NCBI RefSeq assembly: GCF_018618415.1 | Contig: NZ_JACSMA010000001.1 | Span: 62,001-126,000 of the forward strand | Origin: Exiguobacterium sp. s146 | GTDB taxonomy: Bacteria; Bacillota; Bacilli; Exiguobacteriales; Exiguobacteriaceae | Length of the DNA: 64,000 bases | Direction of reading: 5' to 3' | Shown: positions 16,891 to 24,948 of the stretch, one piece after another | Position numbering within the stretch: the stretch's first letter is position 1 | Layout: each line of letters opens with the position of its first letter | The notes under the pieces: model-generated | Told to the model about the DNA's origin: nothing | What the model saw: only the letters and a program-made list of their open reading frames with translations | Databases searched by the model: none | Translations under genes and position numbers: made by a program

Positions 16891-18738
16891 TTACATGGAT
16901 TCAAGTAAATGGTTGAGCAACGTGTCGATGTCTGCTTGGAGGACATCGGCCTGGTGTTGCAACGTCATCAGCTCGGTGAGATCGTTCGTCTCGTTCATCT
17001 GACGAAGGAGTGCCTGATGCGTTTCCTCGAGCTTATTCAGACGAGCCTCATCCGCCGCCGTGTCTCGAACAGGGACCGGTGTCACGGTCACTTCAGTTGA
17101 TTTCGTTTTCTTTGGTGCCGCCACGATGGCTTCCGGTTCGTGTTGACGTTTTTCAAGCGCATACGTGATATTTCCCGGGAAGCGTGTCGCTGTCCCATCG
17201 AGCCAATAGGTGATCGGGAACAATTTGTTCAAGAAGTAGCGGTCATGCGAAACGGCGACGAGCGTCCCGGTGAAACGGTCGAGCGCTTCTTCAAGCGCTT
17301 CGCGGGCTTCGATGTCGAGGTGGTTCGTCGGTTCGTCCAAGACGAGCACGTTCACATCCTCATGCATGAGGATGGCGAGCATGAGCCGCATCTTCTCGCC
17401 GCCGCTCAAATCTTTAACCGGTTTGAAGACGCTCGCCCCATAGAAGAGGAATTGAGCCAGCAGTTGACGGGCCTTCCCTTCGTCGACGGCGATCCGGTCG
17501 CGGAACGCCTCGATGAGCCGATGGGAATCATCAAACTGGATGTGTTGGGACAGATAGCCGATGCGGGCTCGCTCCGCTCGTCCGACAGTGCCTGAGGTCG
17601 GTTCGAGTTGGCCGAGCAACACTTTCAACAATGTCGATTTACCGCTCCCGTTCGGACCGACGATGGCGACACGCTCCCCGTGACCGGTGTAGAACGACAC
17701 ATGCTCGAAGACGGGCCGGTCGTATCGGACCGTCACATCAATCGCCTCGAACACATCACGGCCGGTCCGTCCGCTCGCTGTGAACTGGATATCGGGTTGC
17801 ACGGCTTCGAGGCGAGGCCGTTTAATCGTCTCGATGCGGGCGAGCGCCTTCTCCATCGATTTGGCGCGACGGTAAAACTTCTCGTTCGGCGGATTGCCTT
17901 CGTTCGCCCATTGTCGAAGCTGGCGAATCGTCTCTTTCATCTTCTTGATTTTCTTTTGCTGCTCCGTGTAGGCGTGGAACTGATCGAGCAACCGTTTTTC
18001 TTTTTGCGCGACGAACGCGCTATAGTTGCCGTCAAAACTCGTCAATTCCCCGTCCTCACACTCGACGATGCGCGTGGCGACCGCATCGAGGAATACCCGG
18101 TCGTGCGAGACGAGGAGTAGCGTGGATGGACTGTCACGCAGGAACGCCTCGAGCCACGCCATCGCCTCCAAATCGAGGTGGTTCGTCGGTTCGTCCAGGA
18201 TGAGCAGTTCCGGTTCTTGGAGCAATGCCAAGGCGAGGCCGACCTTGGTCCGTTCGCCGCCGCTGAGCGAGTCGAACGGTCGGTCGACGAAGCGGGTCAG
18301 GCGCAACCCGTCAATCATCGCGTTCACTTTCGAATCGATGACGTACCCGCCGCCATTCTCATAGCGTGTCTGCAGGGCGCCGTACGTCTCGAGCAACGCT
18401 TCGATGTCGTCACTAGAGACCATCCGTGCCTCGAGCTGTCGCATCTCGTCGCCGAGACGCGTCAACTCAGCGAACGCGGTATAAAGTACGTCTCGACCCG
18501 ACTTGCCAGGGTGGGCCGGGATTTGGGCCAAATAGCCGATGTGTAATCGTTGCTTGCGATAGATCGTCCCTTCGTCGGGCGAATCGGCGTCGACGATGAG
18601 ACGCAAAAGCGTCGTCTTGCCGCTCCCGTTCCGTCCGACGAGCCCAATGCGTTCGCCGGCGTTCACATGAAGATTGGCATCGGTCAGGACGGCGTGGCCG
18701 CCAAATTGTTTTTGGATATGTTGTAACTCGATTAACAT
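16891..18738 (-). CDS. ABC-F family ATPase
   Basis: 615 residues, two ABC ATPase domains without membrane segments: Walker A GRNGSGKTT (about 36-44) and GPNGSGKST (about 350), signatures LSGGERTK and LSGGEKMR, Walker B motifs LLILDEPTNHLD and VLVLDEPTNHLD, an inter-domain linker rich in basic helix (KKIKKMKETIRQLRQWA) and a C-terminal coiled coil. ABC-F proteins bind the ribosomal E site and act as translation factors or antibiotic protection proteins. The leader (18739-18965) carries a promoter, a possible leader peptide and a terminator, as found for inducible resistance ABC-F genes, so a protective role is plausible but not shown. Confidence 0.9.
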   Translation of the reverse strand: MLIELQHIQKQFGGHAVLTDANLHVNAGERIGLVGRNGSGKTTLLRLIVDADSPDEGTIYRKQRLHIGYLAQIPAHPGKSGRDVLYTAFAELTRLGDEMRQLEARMVSSDDIEALLETYGALQTRYENGGGYVIDSKVNAMIDGLRLTRFVDRPFDSLSGGERTKVGLALALLQEPELLILDEPTNHLDLEAMAWLEAFLRDSPSTLLLVSHDRVFLDAVATRIVECEDGELTSFDGNYSAFVAQKEKRLLDQFHAYTEQQKKIKKMKETIRQLRQWANEGNPPNEKFYRRAKSMEKALARIETIKRPRLEAVQPDIQFTASGRTGRDVFEAIDVTVRYDRPVFEHVSFYTGHGERVAIVGPNGSGKSTLLKVLLGQLEPTSGTVGRAERARIGYLSQHIQFDDSHRLIEAFRDRIAVDEGKARQLLAQFLFYGASVFKPVKDLSGGEKMRLMLAILMHEDVNVLVLDEPTNHLDIEAREALEEALDRFTGTLVAVSHDRYFLNKLFPITYWLDGTATRFPGNITYALEKRQHEPEAIVAAPKKTKSTEVTVTPVPVRDTAADEARLNKLEETHQALLRQMNETNDLTELMTLQHQADVLQADIDTLLNHLLESM

Positions 18739-18768
18739 GAGTGGTTCCTCCTAGGATAGAGGCCTATC

Positions 18769-18798
18769 AAAAAAGCCGAGCGCAAAGAAGCGCTCGGC
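18769..18798 (-). terminator. Attenuator terminator in the ABC-F leader
   Basis: Perfect 9-bp stem GCCGAGCGC / GCGCTCGGC followed on the minus strand by six T, ending 31 bp before the ABC-F start. Upstream AAAGCGC can pair with GCGCTT of the stem, giving a possible anti-terminator. Confidence 0.8.
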
Positions 18799-18861
18799 AA
18801 GAGAGAGAGGCGCTTTGTCGGTATTCAGCAATGTCTAAAAAAGGACAGACGGGTCCTGTGA

Positions 18862-18939
18862 TTATGCGACATCGTGAAAAATCGCACGCAAAATGTACAA
18901 ATGTTCTGTTGACCAATGCGTACGTCCGACAAAGTTCAC
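18862..18939 (-). CDS. Putative 25-aa leader peptide of the ABC-F gene
   Basis: GTG at 18939 lies six bases after a GGGGGG Shine-Dalgarno block (18951-18946), about 25 nt from the predicted transcription start, and the frame closes with TAA at 18862-18864. The peptide begins MNFVGRTHWS. Just after it, AGGAC / GTCCT plus six T forms a first weak hairpin, then the strong attenuator follows. The arrangement fits ribosome-mediated attenuation. An overlapping longer frame in another phase has no good start. Confidence 0.45.
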   Translation of the reverse strand: MNFVGRTHWSTEHLYILRAIFHDVA

Positions 18940-18971
18940 CTTTCTCCCCCCTTTCAATCATCATTACGCTC

Positions 18972-19000
18972 ATTGTAAGCGATTTCGGTTCGTTCGACAA
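18972..19000 (-). promoter_or_regulatory. Promoter of the ABC-F leader
   Basis: TTGTCG (19000-18995) and TACAAT (18977-18972) are separated by exactly 17 bp on the minus strand; the start would be near 18965, giving a leader of about 225 nt. Confidence 0.7.
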
Positions 19001-19064
19001 CTAGGGAGACAGGAATATACGAGACCGGTGTCGTATTGTTTAGGCATTAGGGAGGAGGGACGCC

Positions 19065-19982
19065 ATGCGCAAGGAATGGCTCGGTGCCATCAGTTTAACG
19101 CTCGCCGCCAGCATTTGGGGCGGGATGTACGTCGTCAGTAAATATGCGCTCGGCTATATCGAGCCGTTCACACTCATCTGGATGCGCTACGCCGTCGCGT
19201 TTATCGTCCTGTTCGCGATGTGGGGGGCGTTCGGGCGCGAGCGAATCGCTCGTCGCGATTGGAAATGGATTGCGCTCGTCGGTGTGATCGGGTACGTCGC
19301 CTCGATTTCGTTTCAATTCATCGGCACGAAACTGTCTGACGCCCATACCGGATCGCTCGTCACTGCGGCCACACCGGCGTTCATGGTGATTTTCGCCCGA
19401 GTGATTTTGAAAGAACGGCTCACGCCTGTAAAAATCGGGTCACTCTTGCTGGCAACGCTCGGGGTCATCATCGTCGTCGGCTGGCACGTCGAAGGCACGT
19501 ATTTCATCGGTAGCCTCGTCTTGGTCGGAGCGGCCATCACCTGGGCGCTCATGTCCATCTATGTGAAAATCGCCTCCGAGACGATGTCGTCGTTGACGAT
19601 TACGACGTTCGCCATCGGCATCGCCTTCGTATTGATGACGCCACTTATGGGCATGGAAGTGGCTGCATCAGGCCTACCGGAGATGAACACGGTACTGTGG
19701 CTGAGCGTATTGTACGTTGGCATCATCTCGACAGCCGGTGCGTTCTTCTTTTGGAACAAAGGGCTCGAACTCATGGATGCGAGCGTCGGATCATTATTTT
19801 TCTTCTTCCAACCGCTCGTCGGGGGCTATCTCGGATGGCTCGTCCTCGATGAACAGCTCGACCGCAATTTCTTCATCGGTGCCGCCTGTATCGTCACGGC
19901 CGTCACCTGGTCGACGATGGTCGAACGACGCCACAAGCGCTTGCGTGAGACACGTCAAATTGAGGAGCGTCATATTTTATAA
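19065..19982 (+). CDS. EamA-type DMT transporter
   Basis: 305 residues with ten hydrophobic helices in two repeated five-helix halves, typical of the drug/metabolite transporter superfamily. ASIWGGMYVVSKYAL at the N-terminus and the second-repeat AAITWALMSIYVKIAS are the EamA signatures; the tail is basic and cytoplasmic. GGGAGGAGGG at 19050-19059 precedes ATG 19065. Substrate unknown, most likely export of a small metabolite. Confidence 0.85.
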   Translation: MRKEWLGAISLTLAASIWGGMYVVSKYALGYIEPFTLIWMRYAVAFIVLFAMWGAFGRERIARRDWKWIALVGVIGYVASISFQFIGTKLSDAHTGSLVTAATPAFMVIFARVILKERLTPVKIGSLLLATLGVIIVVGWHVEGTYFIGSLVLVGAAITWALMSIYVKIASETMSSLTITTFAIGIAFVLMTPLMGMEVAASGLPEMNTVLWLSVLYVGIISTAGAFFFWNKGLELMDASVGSLFFFFQPLVGGYLGWLVLDEQLDRNFFIGAACIVTAVTWSTMVERRHKRLRETRQIEERHIL

Positions 19983-19985
19983 ACG

Positions 19986-20020
19986 AAGACGGTCGACCCG
20001 ACACGGGCCGAACGTCTTTT
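19986..20020. terminator. Terminator shared by convergent genes
   Basis: Imperfect long hairpin closed by AAGACG / CGTCTT with TTTTT on the + strand. Confidence 0.7.
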
Positions 20021-20205
20021 TAAAATCCACGATGATCGAGTTTGTCTTCATCGCGTTTCATCTCGAGCTCGAGCCGCTGAATCGCAAGTTTTTCTTGTTC
20101 GACTTTGAGCCGCAGCTCCTCGACACGTCTCTTTTGCGTCTTGTTGAACGTGTCCGCGGCGATGGACACGACGACGATGACCATAATATAGAAAAAGAAA
20201 TCCAT
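20020..20205 (-). CDS. Small membrane-anchored coiled-coil protein
   Basis: 61 residues: an N-terminal hydrophobic helix (about 2-18) followed by a charged helix RRVEELRLKVEQEKLAIQRL with heptad spacing. AAGAGGAGGAAAG precedes the ATG at good distance. The layout recalls PspB-like membrane anchors, but no sequence signature settles it. It lies just downstream of the Gfo/Idh gene with 14 bp between, so may share its transcript. Confidence 0.6.
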   Translation of the reverse strand: MDFFFYIMVIVVVSIAADTFNKTQKRRVEELRLKVEQEKLAIQRLELEMKRDEDKLDHRGF

Positions 20206-20219
20206 GTGCTTTCCTCCTC

Positions 20220-21131
20220 TTAGCGTGAGTTGAACAAATCCGTCACCATCTGTTGCGTGATGAGCGCCTCACGTCCATTCGTCAAAATCGGGGTATCGTC
20301 GGTCAACGCCGAGATAAAGTGGTCAATCGCCCCTTGGAATCCGCGTTGGGTGAGGAGCGTGTCCCATGACCCGAACGTCTTCGTCGAATGGGTGCCGTGT
20401 TCGAAACGGTTGAGCGTCACCATCTCGTCGACGGTCAGGCGAAGACCGTCACGGATAGCGATCAGCCCTTCATGATTCGTCCCGGCTTTCCGATGCATCG
20501 ACGTCGTGTGCAATCCGTGCTCATCTTGCCAGACGTGGCGCGCGAAATGAAGTCCGTTCGCTTCGGTCGTCGCGACGTGTCCCGTCACCAGGCGCAACTC
20601 GCTTCCGGTGAAATACCGGAGCGTGTCGACGACGTGCAAATAGTCATCGAGCAACGTGAACTGATAGTCGTGGCCGCGTAACCCGTCCCCGCGATGCTTG
20701 ACGAAGTCGAGCGTGTGGAACGGGGCTGCGTCTTTCACATGCTGATACATCGGGGCGAATCGACGATTGAAGCCGACCATGAGTTTCCGGTTCGATTGCT
20801 CGGCCAGCTCAACGAGACGTTCCGCCTGTTCGATTGTCGCGGCGAGTGGTTTATCGACGTACACATCGACGCCGTTGGCGAGCAGATATGAGACGATCTC
20901 GAAATGCGTCTCGGTCGAACTGTGGACGAACGCCGCGTCGACGGAAGAGGCGAGCTCGGAAAGTCCTGTGAACGATTCCATCCGATGGGCCCGGCAAATC
21001 GCCTCGCGTTTGGCGACGGACGGGGAATAGGCACCGACGAGTTCGAACGACGTACTGTTCGTTAAAATCGGTAAGTACGCTTTCTGAGCGATGCCGCCGA
21101 GACCGACGACACCAATTTTAGGCTGACGCAT
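20220..21131 (-). CDS. Gfo/Idh/MocA family oxidoreductase
   Basis: 303 residues. N-terminal Rossmann domain with VVGLGGIAQKAYLP, and the family E-K-P equivalent in VYVDKPLAATIEQAE near residue 95, then an alpha/beta C-terminal domain. These NAD(P)-dependent enzymes act on sugars or inositols. ATG 21131 is favoured by AAAAGGAG nine bases upstream; a GTG lies three codons earlier. Closest to the YrbE/MviM-like branch; substrate unknown. Confidence 0.83.
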   Translation of the reverse strand: MRQPKIGVVGLGGIAQKAYLPILTNSTSFELVGAYSPSVAKREAICRAHRMESFTGLSELASSVDAAFVHSSTETHFEIVSYLLANGVDVYVDKPLAATIEQAERLVELAEQSNRKLMVGFNRRFAPMYQHVKDAAPFHTLDFVKHRGDGLRGHDYQFTLLDDYLHVVDTLRYFTGSELRLVTGHVATTEANGLHFARHVWQDEHGLHTTSMHRKAGTNHEGLIAIRDGLRLTVDEMVTLNRFEHGTHSTKTFGSWDTLLTQRGFQGAIDHFISALTDDTPILTNGREALITQQMVTDLFNSR

Positions 21132-21160
21132 ATGTACCACTCCTTTTCTATTATCATAAC

Positions 21161-21209
21161 GAAAAAAGAACCGAATGACACGTACGCGCGGTACGTCAGG
21201 TCATTCGGT
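21161..21209 (-). terminator. Strong terminator after the anti-sigma gene
   Basis: A hairpin closed by ACCGAATGAC / GTCATTCGGT (21170-21209, inner GTAC pairs) followed by TTCTTTTTT on the minus strand. Confidence 0.88.
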
Positions 21210-21215
21210 CCTTGC

Positions 21216-21929
21216 TTATAGGCTGGCACTGAGCACGATGTCGCCTTCAGGTGCCGTATTACCCCGTTCAGGTTCTTTCGTGACAGCGACGGTATCCCAG
21301 TCGGTCTCAGATTCGGTCGAATCGAGCGTATAGATGACGGTCCCGTTGCCTTTGTCGTCTGTGACGAACGCCCCGGTCGGAATCGGCGAGCCGTCTTTTA
21401 AGAGCCAAACTTGATACACCTCGTTCGCTTCGAGCGCGTCCAGTCCGTTCGTTTGGACGATGAGTTGACGCTGCCCGTCCTGTTCGGCGAGGTACGCCAC
21501 GCCTTCCGATTCGCCTTCAAGCGGTACTGTCTCGGTCAAGGCGATGCCGCTCGGCTCCTCTTGATTCAAGAGCAGATAGCCGTTCCCAATCAAGGAGAGC
21601 ATGAGTGCGGCCGCAAGAGCGAGCGCTCCCCATGGCGTCTTCTGTTTCTTCTTCGTCGATGTGAACGGGGTGATCGGGGTCGGTTCGTCTGGCTTCGACT
21701 CCGTCTCCGTCTTGTCTTCTGCGAACACGTTGTCGAGGATGCGTGCCTTCATCCCGCTTGGCGGTTCGGCCGGTTCAGAGAGGAACGCGACGCCGCCGAC
21801 GAGGGCCTCGAGTTGTTCGAGCTCTTCTTGACACGTTTGACATGTCGCGAGATGCGCTTCAAACCGGATGCGTTCGTCTTCCGTCAAATGCTGGTTAAAA
21901 TAGTCGATCAATTGGTCACAAGCGTTCAT
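21216..21929 (-). CDS. RskA-type anti-sigma factor
   Basis: 237 residues. An N-terminal zinc anti-sigma domain with the H-x3-C-x2-C motif in EAHLATCQTCQEEL (His25, Cys29, Cys32), a linker, one membrane helix near 108-124 (LALAAALMLSLIGNGYLLL) and an extracellular RskA domain with VYQVWLLKDGSPIPTGAF. It should hold the ECF sigma factor encoded just before it, with which it overlaps by ATGA. Release probably follows proteolysis at the membrane; the signal is unknown. Confidence 0.88.
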   Translation of the reverse strand: MNACDQLIDYFNQHLTEDERIRFEAHLATCQTCQEELEQLEALVGGVAFLSEPAEPPSGMKARILDNVFAEDKTETESKPDEPTPITPFTSTKKKQKTPWGALALAAALMLSLIGNGYLLLNQEEPSGIALTETVPLEGESEGVAYLAEQDGQRQLIVQTNGLDALEANEVYQVWLLKDGSPIPTGAFVTDDKGNGTVIYTLDSTESETDWDTVAVTKEPERGNTAPEGDIVLSASL

Positions 21930-22486
21930 CGTTCCACCTCCTTATCATTTAAATCATTGGATAAATGCCTTCGTAGCTGTTTCAACGCTAATCGAATCCT
22001 TCCTTTTACGGTACCGAGCGGGATGCCGCACGCATCGGCGATCTTTTGTTGGCTGAGTCCCTGGAAATACATGAGTCGGACGACTTGCTGTTGCTCGACC
22101 GGCAGTTCGGCCATTGCCGTCTCAATCTGTGTCCGTTCTTCTTGCCATTCGACCTCGGTCTCGACAGACGGGGCCGGTGACGGGATCGCCTCCGCGTAAG
22201 ATTCATCGAGTTGCAGGTCAGGTTTTCGTTTTCGAATCAAGTCAATCGTGACGTGACGGCTCATCGTGAAAAGCCACGATTTGAATTTTCCTTTAGATTC
22301 GTCGTATACGCCGCCACCGCGCCATAGTTTAATGAATACTTCCTGCATGGCTTCTTCGGCGAGGTCGCGGTCTTTCGTCAACTGCATGACGAACGCATAG
22401 AGGATTCGTTCATAGCGGTCATAAAGTGTCTCGAGCGCTTGTTTGTCCTTATTCCTGACACGCTCGTACAATTCAATATCAGTCAT
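21926..22486 (-). CDS. ECF sigma factor (SigK-like)
   Basis: 186 residues: sigma region 2 (about 10-85, ALETLYDRYERILYAF, DLAEEAMQEVFIKLW, KSWLFTMSRHVTIDLIRKRK) and region 4 (about 120-175, LPVEQQQVVRLMYFQGLSQQ, then the HTH GIPLGTVKGRIRLALKQLRR). It forms a coupled pair with the RskA anti-sigma factor. A nearby gene at 23709-23981 repeats its region 2 only. Confidence 0.93.
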   Translation of the reverse strand: MTDIELYERVRNKDKQALETLYDRYERILYAFVMQLTKDRDLAEEAMQEVFIKLWRGGGVYDESKGKFKSWLFTMSRHVTIDLIRKRKPDLQLDESYAEAIPSPAPSVETEVEWQEERTQIETAMAELPVEQQQVVRLMYFQGLSQQKIADACGIPLGTVKGRIRLALKQLRRHLSNDLNDKEVER

Positions 22487-22593
22487 GGCTTGCTCCTTTA
22501 CACATAAGGGAATCCCTTGTATTGATCTAACGGATGAAACCGTGAAATGGATGCCTATTTGACGTGACTATTTTGTGAACAGTCAAGAATTTC

Positions 22594-22851
22594 TCACGTC
22601 TGACGAGAACAACTGGACGTCACTCCTCCGATACGGCGGAATAGATGTAGATTTAAGGCACTGAGCAGGCGGTACGTCACGTAACTGAACAGCATTGCCG
22701 TAATGAGAGTGACGAGAAGTGCCAAACCGCTAGGGAACCATAGTTGCCAGAACGAATAAGAGCGGACCCCAAACAAAAAGGTGAAGACGAGCCCGAACCC
22801 GATCACGATTCCGCTATACTGACAGTAGTAACGGTTTAATCGATTTTTCAT
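22594..22851 (-). CDS. Small two-helix membrane protein
   Basis: 85 residues with two hydrophobic segments (about 14-30 and 38-62) and a basic N-terminus. GAAAGGA precedes ATG 22851 by nine bases. Lies upstream of the sigma factor in the same direction, about 107 bp apart. No family recognised; could belong to the sigma regulon or be unrelated. Confidence 0.55.
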   Translation of the reverse strand: MKNRLNRYYCQYSGIVIGFGLVFTFLFGVRSYSFWQLWFPSGLALLVTLITAMLFSYVTYRLLSALNLHLFRRIGGVTSSCSRQT

Positions 22852-22915
22852 GTTGCCACGTCCTTTCTCTCTTTAACTATACGAGATGGGGTATGACGAC
22901 ACAAGGAGGATGACT

Positions 22916-23707
22916 ATGAAACGATTTACCGACGAGGGGCGAACGCTCGTCTGTTTTGATTTTGATGAGACGTATTTCCCGCACGCTTGTACCGTGGAGC
23001 AGTTGGAACGATTGCGACACCTCGAAGACTTTCTCGATATGCACTCGCACCTGTTGTCGACGATGTGGGTGACGGGGAGCTCGCTCGAGACGATTCGAGA
23101 AAAAATGGAGCGGGCCGAGATGCGGTACTTTCCGCATCGGATTGCGGCGAGTCTTGGAACGGAGCTGTACCAAGTGACAGCGTCCGGGCAATTGGAGCTC
23201 GATGACGGTTATGCGTCACGGTTCCCACATAATTTTTCTGACCGCGTCACGCAAGTCGTCGATTATTTAAGTCGAACACTCACGATAGAGCCGCAGAAGA
23301 ATCTCGGCACGAGCGACTGGATGCACAATTATTATTACTTTGGCACAAGCGCGGACGAACTCGAGCGTATTCGTTCGAGTGCCCATGACTTCAGGATTGC
23401 CGTCAATATCAGTCGATGCAATCCGCTCGCCGGTGACCCGGCAGACGCCTATGACATCGATTTTATCCCACAAGGGGCAGGGAAAATCGCTGCAGTCGAC
23501 TACGTGTGCAATCGATATACGTTTCAGGTCGAGCACGCCTATGCGTTCGGGGACAGCGGGAACGATTTAGGGATGTTGAGGTATGTTGGCAACGGCTATG
23601 TACTTGGCAACGGAACGGAAGAAGCCAAACGAGAACATGGTCGTGTCACCGAGGGCATGTATGCAGATGGGATTCTAGAAGTGTTATATCAAGCGATGAG
23701 GGCGTGA
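22916..23707 (+). CDS. HAD-IIB phosphatase, sucrose-phosphatase-like
   Basis: 263 residues. Motif I reads LVCFDFDETYFP, motif II WVTGSS, and motif IV HAYAFGDSGNDLGML with the adjacent GNGTEEAKREHG. The arrangement matches the S6PP/Cof branch of HAD phosphatases. ATG 22916 is at a proper distance from AAGGAGG (22903-22909); the ATG at 22910 is too close. Convergent with the short sigma-like gene, one base between stops. Substrate not known. Confidence 0.8.
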   Translation: MKRFTDEGRTLVCFDFDETYFPHACTVEQLERLRHLEDFLDMHSHLLSTMWVTGSSLETIREKMERAEMRYFPHRIAASLGTELYQVTASGQLELDDGYASRFPHNFSDRVTQVVDYLSRTLTIEPQKNLGTSDWMHNYYYFGTSADELERIRSSAHDFRIAVNISRCNPLAGDPADAYDIDFIPQGAGKIAAVDYVCNRYTFQVEHAYAFGDSGNDLGMLRYVGNGYVLGNGTEEAKREHGRVTEGMYADGILEVLYQAMRA

Positions 23708-23708
23708 C

Positions 23709-23981
23709 TTAAGCACTCGAGACTAGACGTAGCGCTGCCGTCTCCACACGTTCGAACAAATGTGTTTTCAGACGATGGGTCGTTAAATCGAGCGGTAGAC
23801 GGTGCTTCCAAAGCTCGGTGAACACCTCGGATAGGACGGCCTCGGCCAAGTCGGCTCGTGTCGTCAAGCGGAGGGCGAGCGAATATAGGATGCGCTCATA
23901 ACGGTCGTAAAGCAGTTCGAGCGCGGAAGTGTCGCGGTTTAACATGCGTGCGTATAAATCATGATCGGATACGAATGACAT
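23709..23981 (-). CDS. Sigma-70 region 2-only protein
   Basis: 90 residues that align along their whole length with region 2 of the ECF factor at 21926-22486: ALELLYDRYERILYSLALRL versus ALETLYDRYERILYAFVMQL, then DLAEAVLSEVFTELWK versus DLAEEAMQEVFIKLWR. There is no region 4 and no room for one. The ATG has a good AAAAGGAGT site seven bases upstream, so it looks translated. The DNA-melting segment is poorly kept (THRLKTHLFERVETAALRL). Could be a remnant, or a small decoy that binds RNA polymerase or the anti-sigma factor. Confidence 0.65.
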   Translation of the reverse strand: MSFVSDHDLYARMLNRDTSALELLYDRYERILYSLALRLTTRADLAEAVLSEVFTELWKHRLPLDLTTHRLKTHLFERVETAALRLVSSA

Positions 23982-24098
23982 GGTGGACTCCTTTTGAAAT
24001 GAGACGATCTCGTGGTTGAGTTAGGGGCAAATGACGTAACCTTTTTATTTCACTTATGGGGCAAACGTAAACGGTTACTTGTTGATTCGAGCACATTC

Positions 24099-24143
24099 AA
24101 AAAAAGCCAACGTTCCGCGGATAGGCAGAACGTTGGCTTTTTT
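24099..24143. terminator. Bidirectional terminator
   Basis: AAAAAAGCCAACGTTC and GAACGTTGGCTTTTTT form a 16-bp inverted repeat with a 12-base loop just after the zinc-ribbon gene. Confidence 0.9.
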
Positions 24144-24147
24144 GGAG

Positions 24148-24363
24148 TCAAAACGACGTATAACAGTGCGGACATGTCTGGGTATTGCCACCGGACCGTT
24201 TGAACGTTTTCTTACAGTTCGGGCATGTGACGGTCTCGGTGTCTTGGCCGAACAAGCTGCCGCGGTTGAATAACACATTTCTTAAATTCGGCAAGGCTTT
24301 GGCGGCATAAATCATGGAAAAGAATAAGACGATGGCCAGGACGGCCAATAGCAAATAGGTCAT
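24148..24363 (-). CDS. Membrane-anchored zinc-ribbon protein
   Basis: 71 residues: one N-terminal membrane helix (about 2-20) and a C-terminal zinc ribbon with CPNC and CPHC pairs 16 residues apart. ATG 24363 follows AAAGGGAG; the ATG at 24390 lacks a site. Divergent from the LexA-controlled pair. Function unknown; small zinc-ribbon membrane proteins of this kind are common in Bacilli. Confidence 0.7.
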   Translation of the reverse strand: MTYLLLAVLAIVLFFSMIYAAKALPNLRNVLFNRGSLFGQDTETVTCPNCKKTFKRSGGNTQTCPHCYTSF

Positions 24364-24446
24364 ATCGGGTATCTCCCTTTCTCGAAACATTCGTTTCTTC
24401 TAGCATACGTGAAATCGTTGAAACACACACCTCTAAAGTGGAATTA

Positions 24447-24467
24447 CGAACAAATGTTCTGTATACT
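24447..24467 (+). promoter_or_regulatory. LexA (SOS) box over a promoter
   Basis: CGAACAAATGTTCT at 24447-24460 matches the Bacillus LexA consensus CGAAC-N4-GTTCG except for the last base, and TATACT at 24462-24467 fits a -10. A start 7 bases later would give a short leader to the gene at 24493. LexA would block RNA polymerase here. Confidence 0.78.
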
Positions 24468-24492
24468 AAAAGTAACAAAGGAGGGAGATTGG

Positions 24493-24726
24493 ATGAGACA
24501 AGAAGTCATGCGTTGGATGCGGAATGGGCGAGTCGTGGAAATGATGTATATCGATCGGAACGGGGTCATCTCGAAACGGCGGGTCAAGCTGATGAAGCTG
24601 CAAGGCGATCGACTCGTCGCCTGGGATATGAATAAACAGGCCCGTCGGACATTTTGTATGGATCGTGTCCTCGCCTGTCTCCCGACGATTGAACGAGCTA
24701 AAAGACGAGAGGAGGGAATCGGATGA
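24493..24726 (+). CDS. Small WYL-domain-like protein, SOS-controlled
   Basis: 77 residues resembling the core of a WYL domain: VVEMMYIDRNGVISKRRVKL, then LQGDRLVAWDMNKQARRTF. It lacks the HTH that WYL regulators carry. ATG 24493 has an AAAGGAGGGA site. It directly follows a LexA box and overlaps the next gene by ATGA. WYL domains bind nucleic acid or nucleotides and are often linked to DNA damage or defence; a DNA-damage role fits the promoter but is not proven. Confidence 0.65.
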   Translation: MRQEVMRWMRNGRVVEMMYIDRNGVISKRRVKLMKLQGDRLVAWDMNKQARRTFCMDRVLACLPTIERAKRREEGIG

Positions 24727-24923
24727 CGCCACTTCCGAAATGTTCGGCCCCGGCCGAGCGGGCGCTGCAGGCCGCCTATATCGATACGCTCGAACAGTTG
24801 GCCACCTATACGAAACGAGAGATTGCGGCCTTGCATGGAGTCGGACCGAGTGTGCTACGAATCTTGGAAACCGCGCTTCACGAGCAAGGACTTCGGTTCA
24901 CCGACAGCGAAATACATTCCTAG
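24723..24923 (+). CDS. Helix-hairpin-helix (RpoA-CTD-like) protein
   Basis: 66 residues with a single HhH motif, EIAALHGVGPSVLRILETAL, preceded by SLEQ-type helix TLEQLATYTKR. The fold is that of small HhH or alpha-CTD-like DNA-binding proteins. Second gene of the SOS mini-operon, four-base overlap with the WYL-like gene. Likely non-specific DNA binding. Confidence 0.75.
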   Translation: MTPLPKCSAPAERALQAAYIDTLEQLATYTKREIAALHGVGPSVLRILETALHEQGLRFTDSEIHS

Positions 24924-24948
24924 TCCCGTCCCGGACTAGGAATTTTTT
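24917..24948 (+). terminator. Terminator of the SOS mini-operon
   Basis: TTCCTAGTCC / GGACTAGGAA with six T; the stem starts within the HhH stop region. Confidence 0.92.

Noticed and set aside
18885-18905. LexA-like GAACATTTGTAC in the ABC-F leader
   Set aside because: One half-site is mismatched and it lies within the putative leader peptide, far from the -10.
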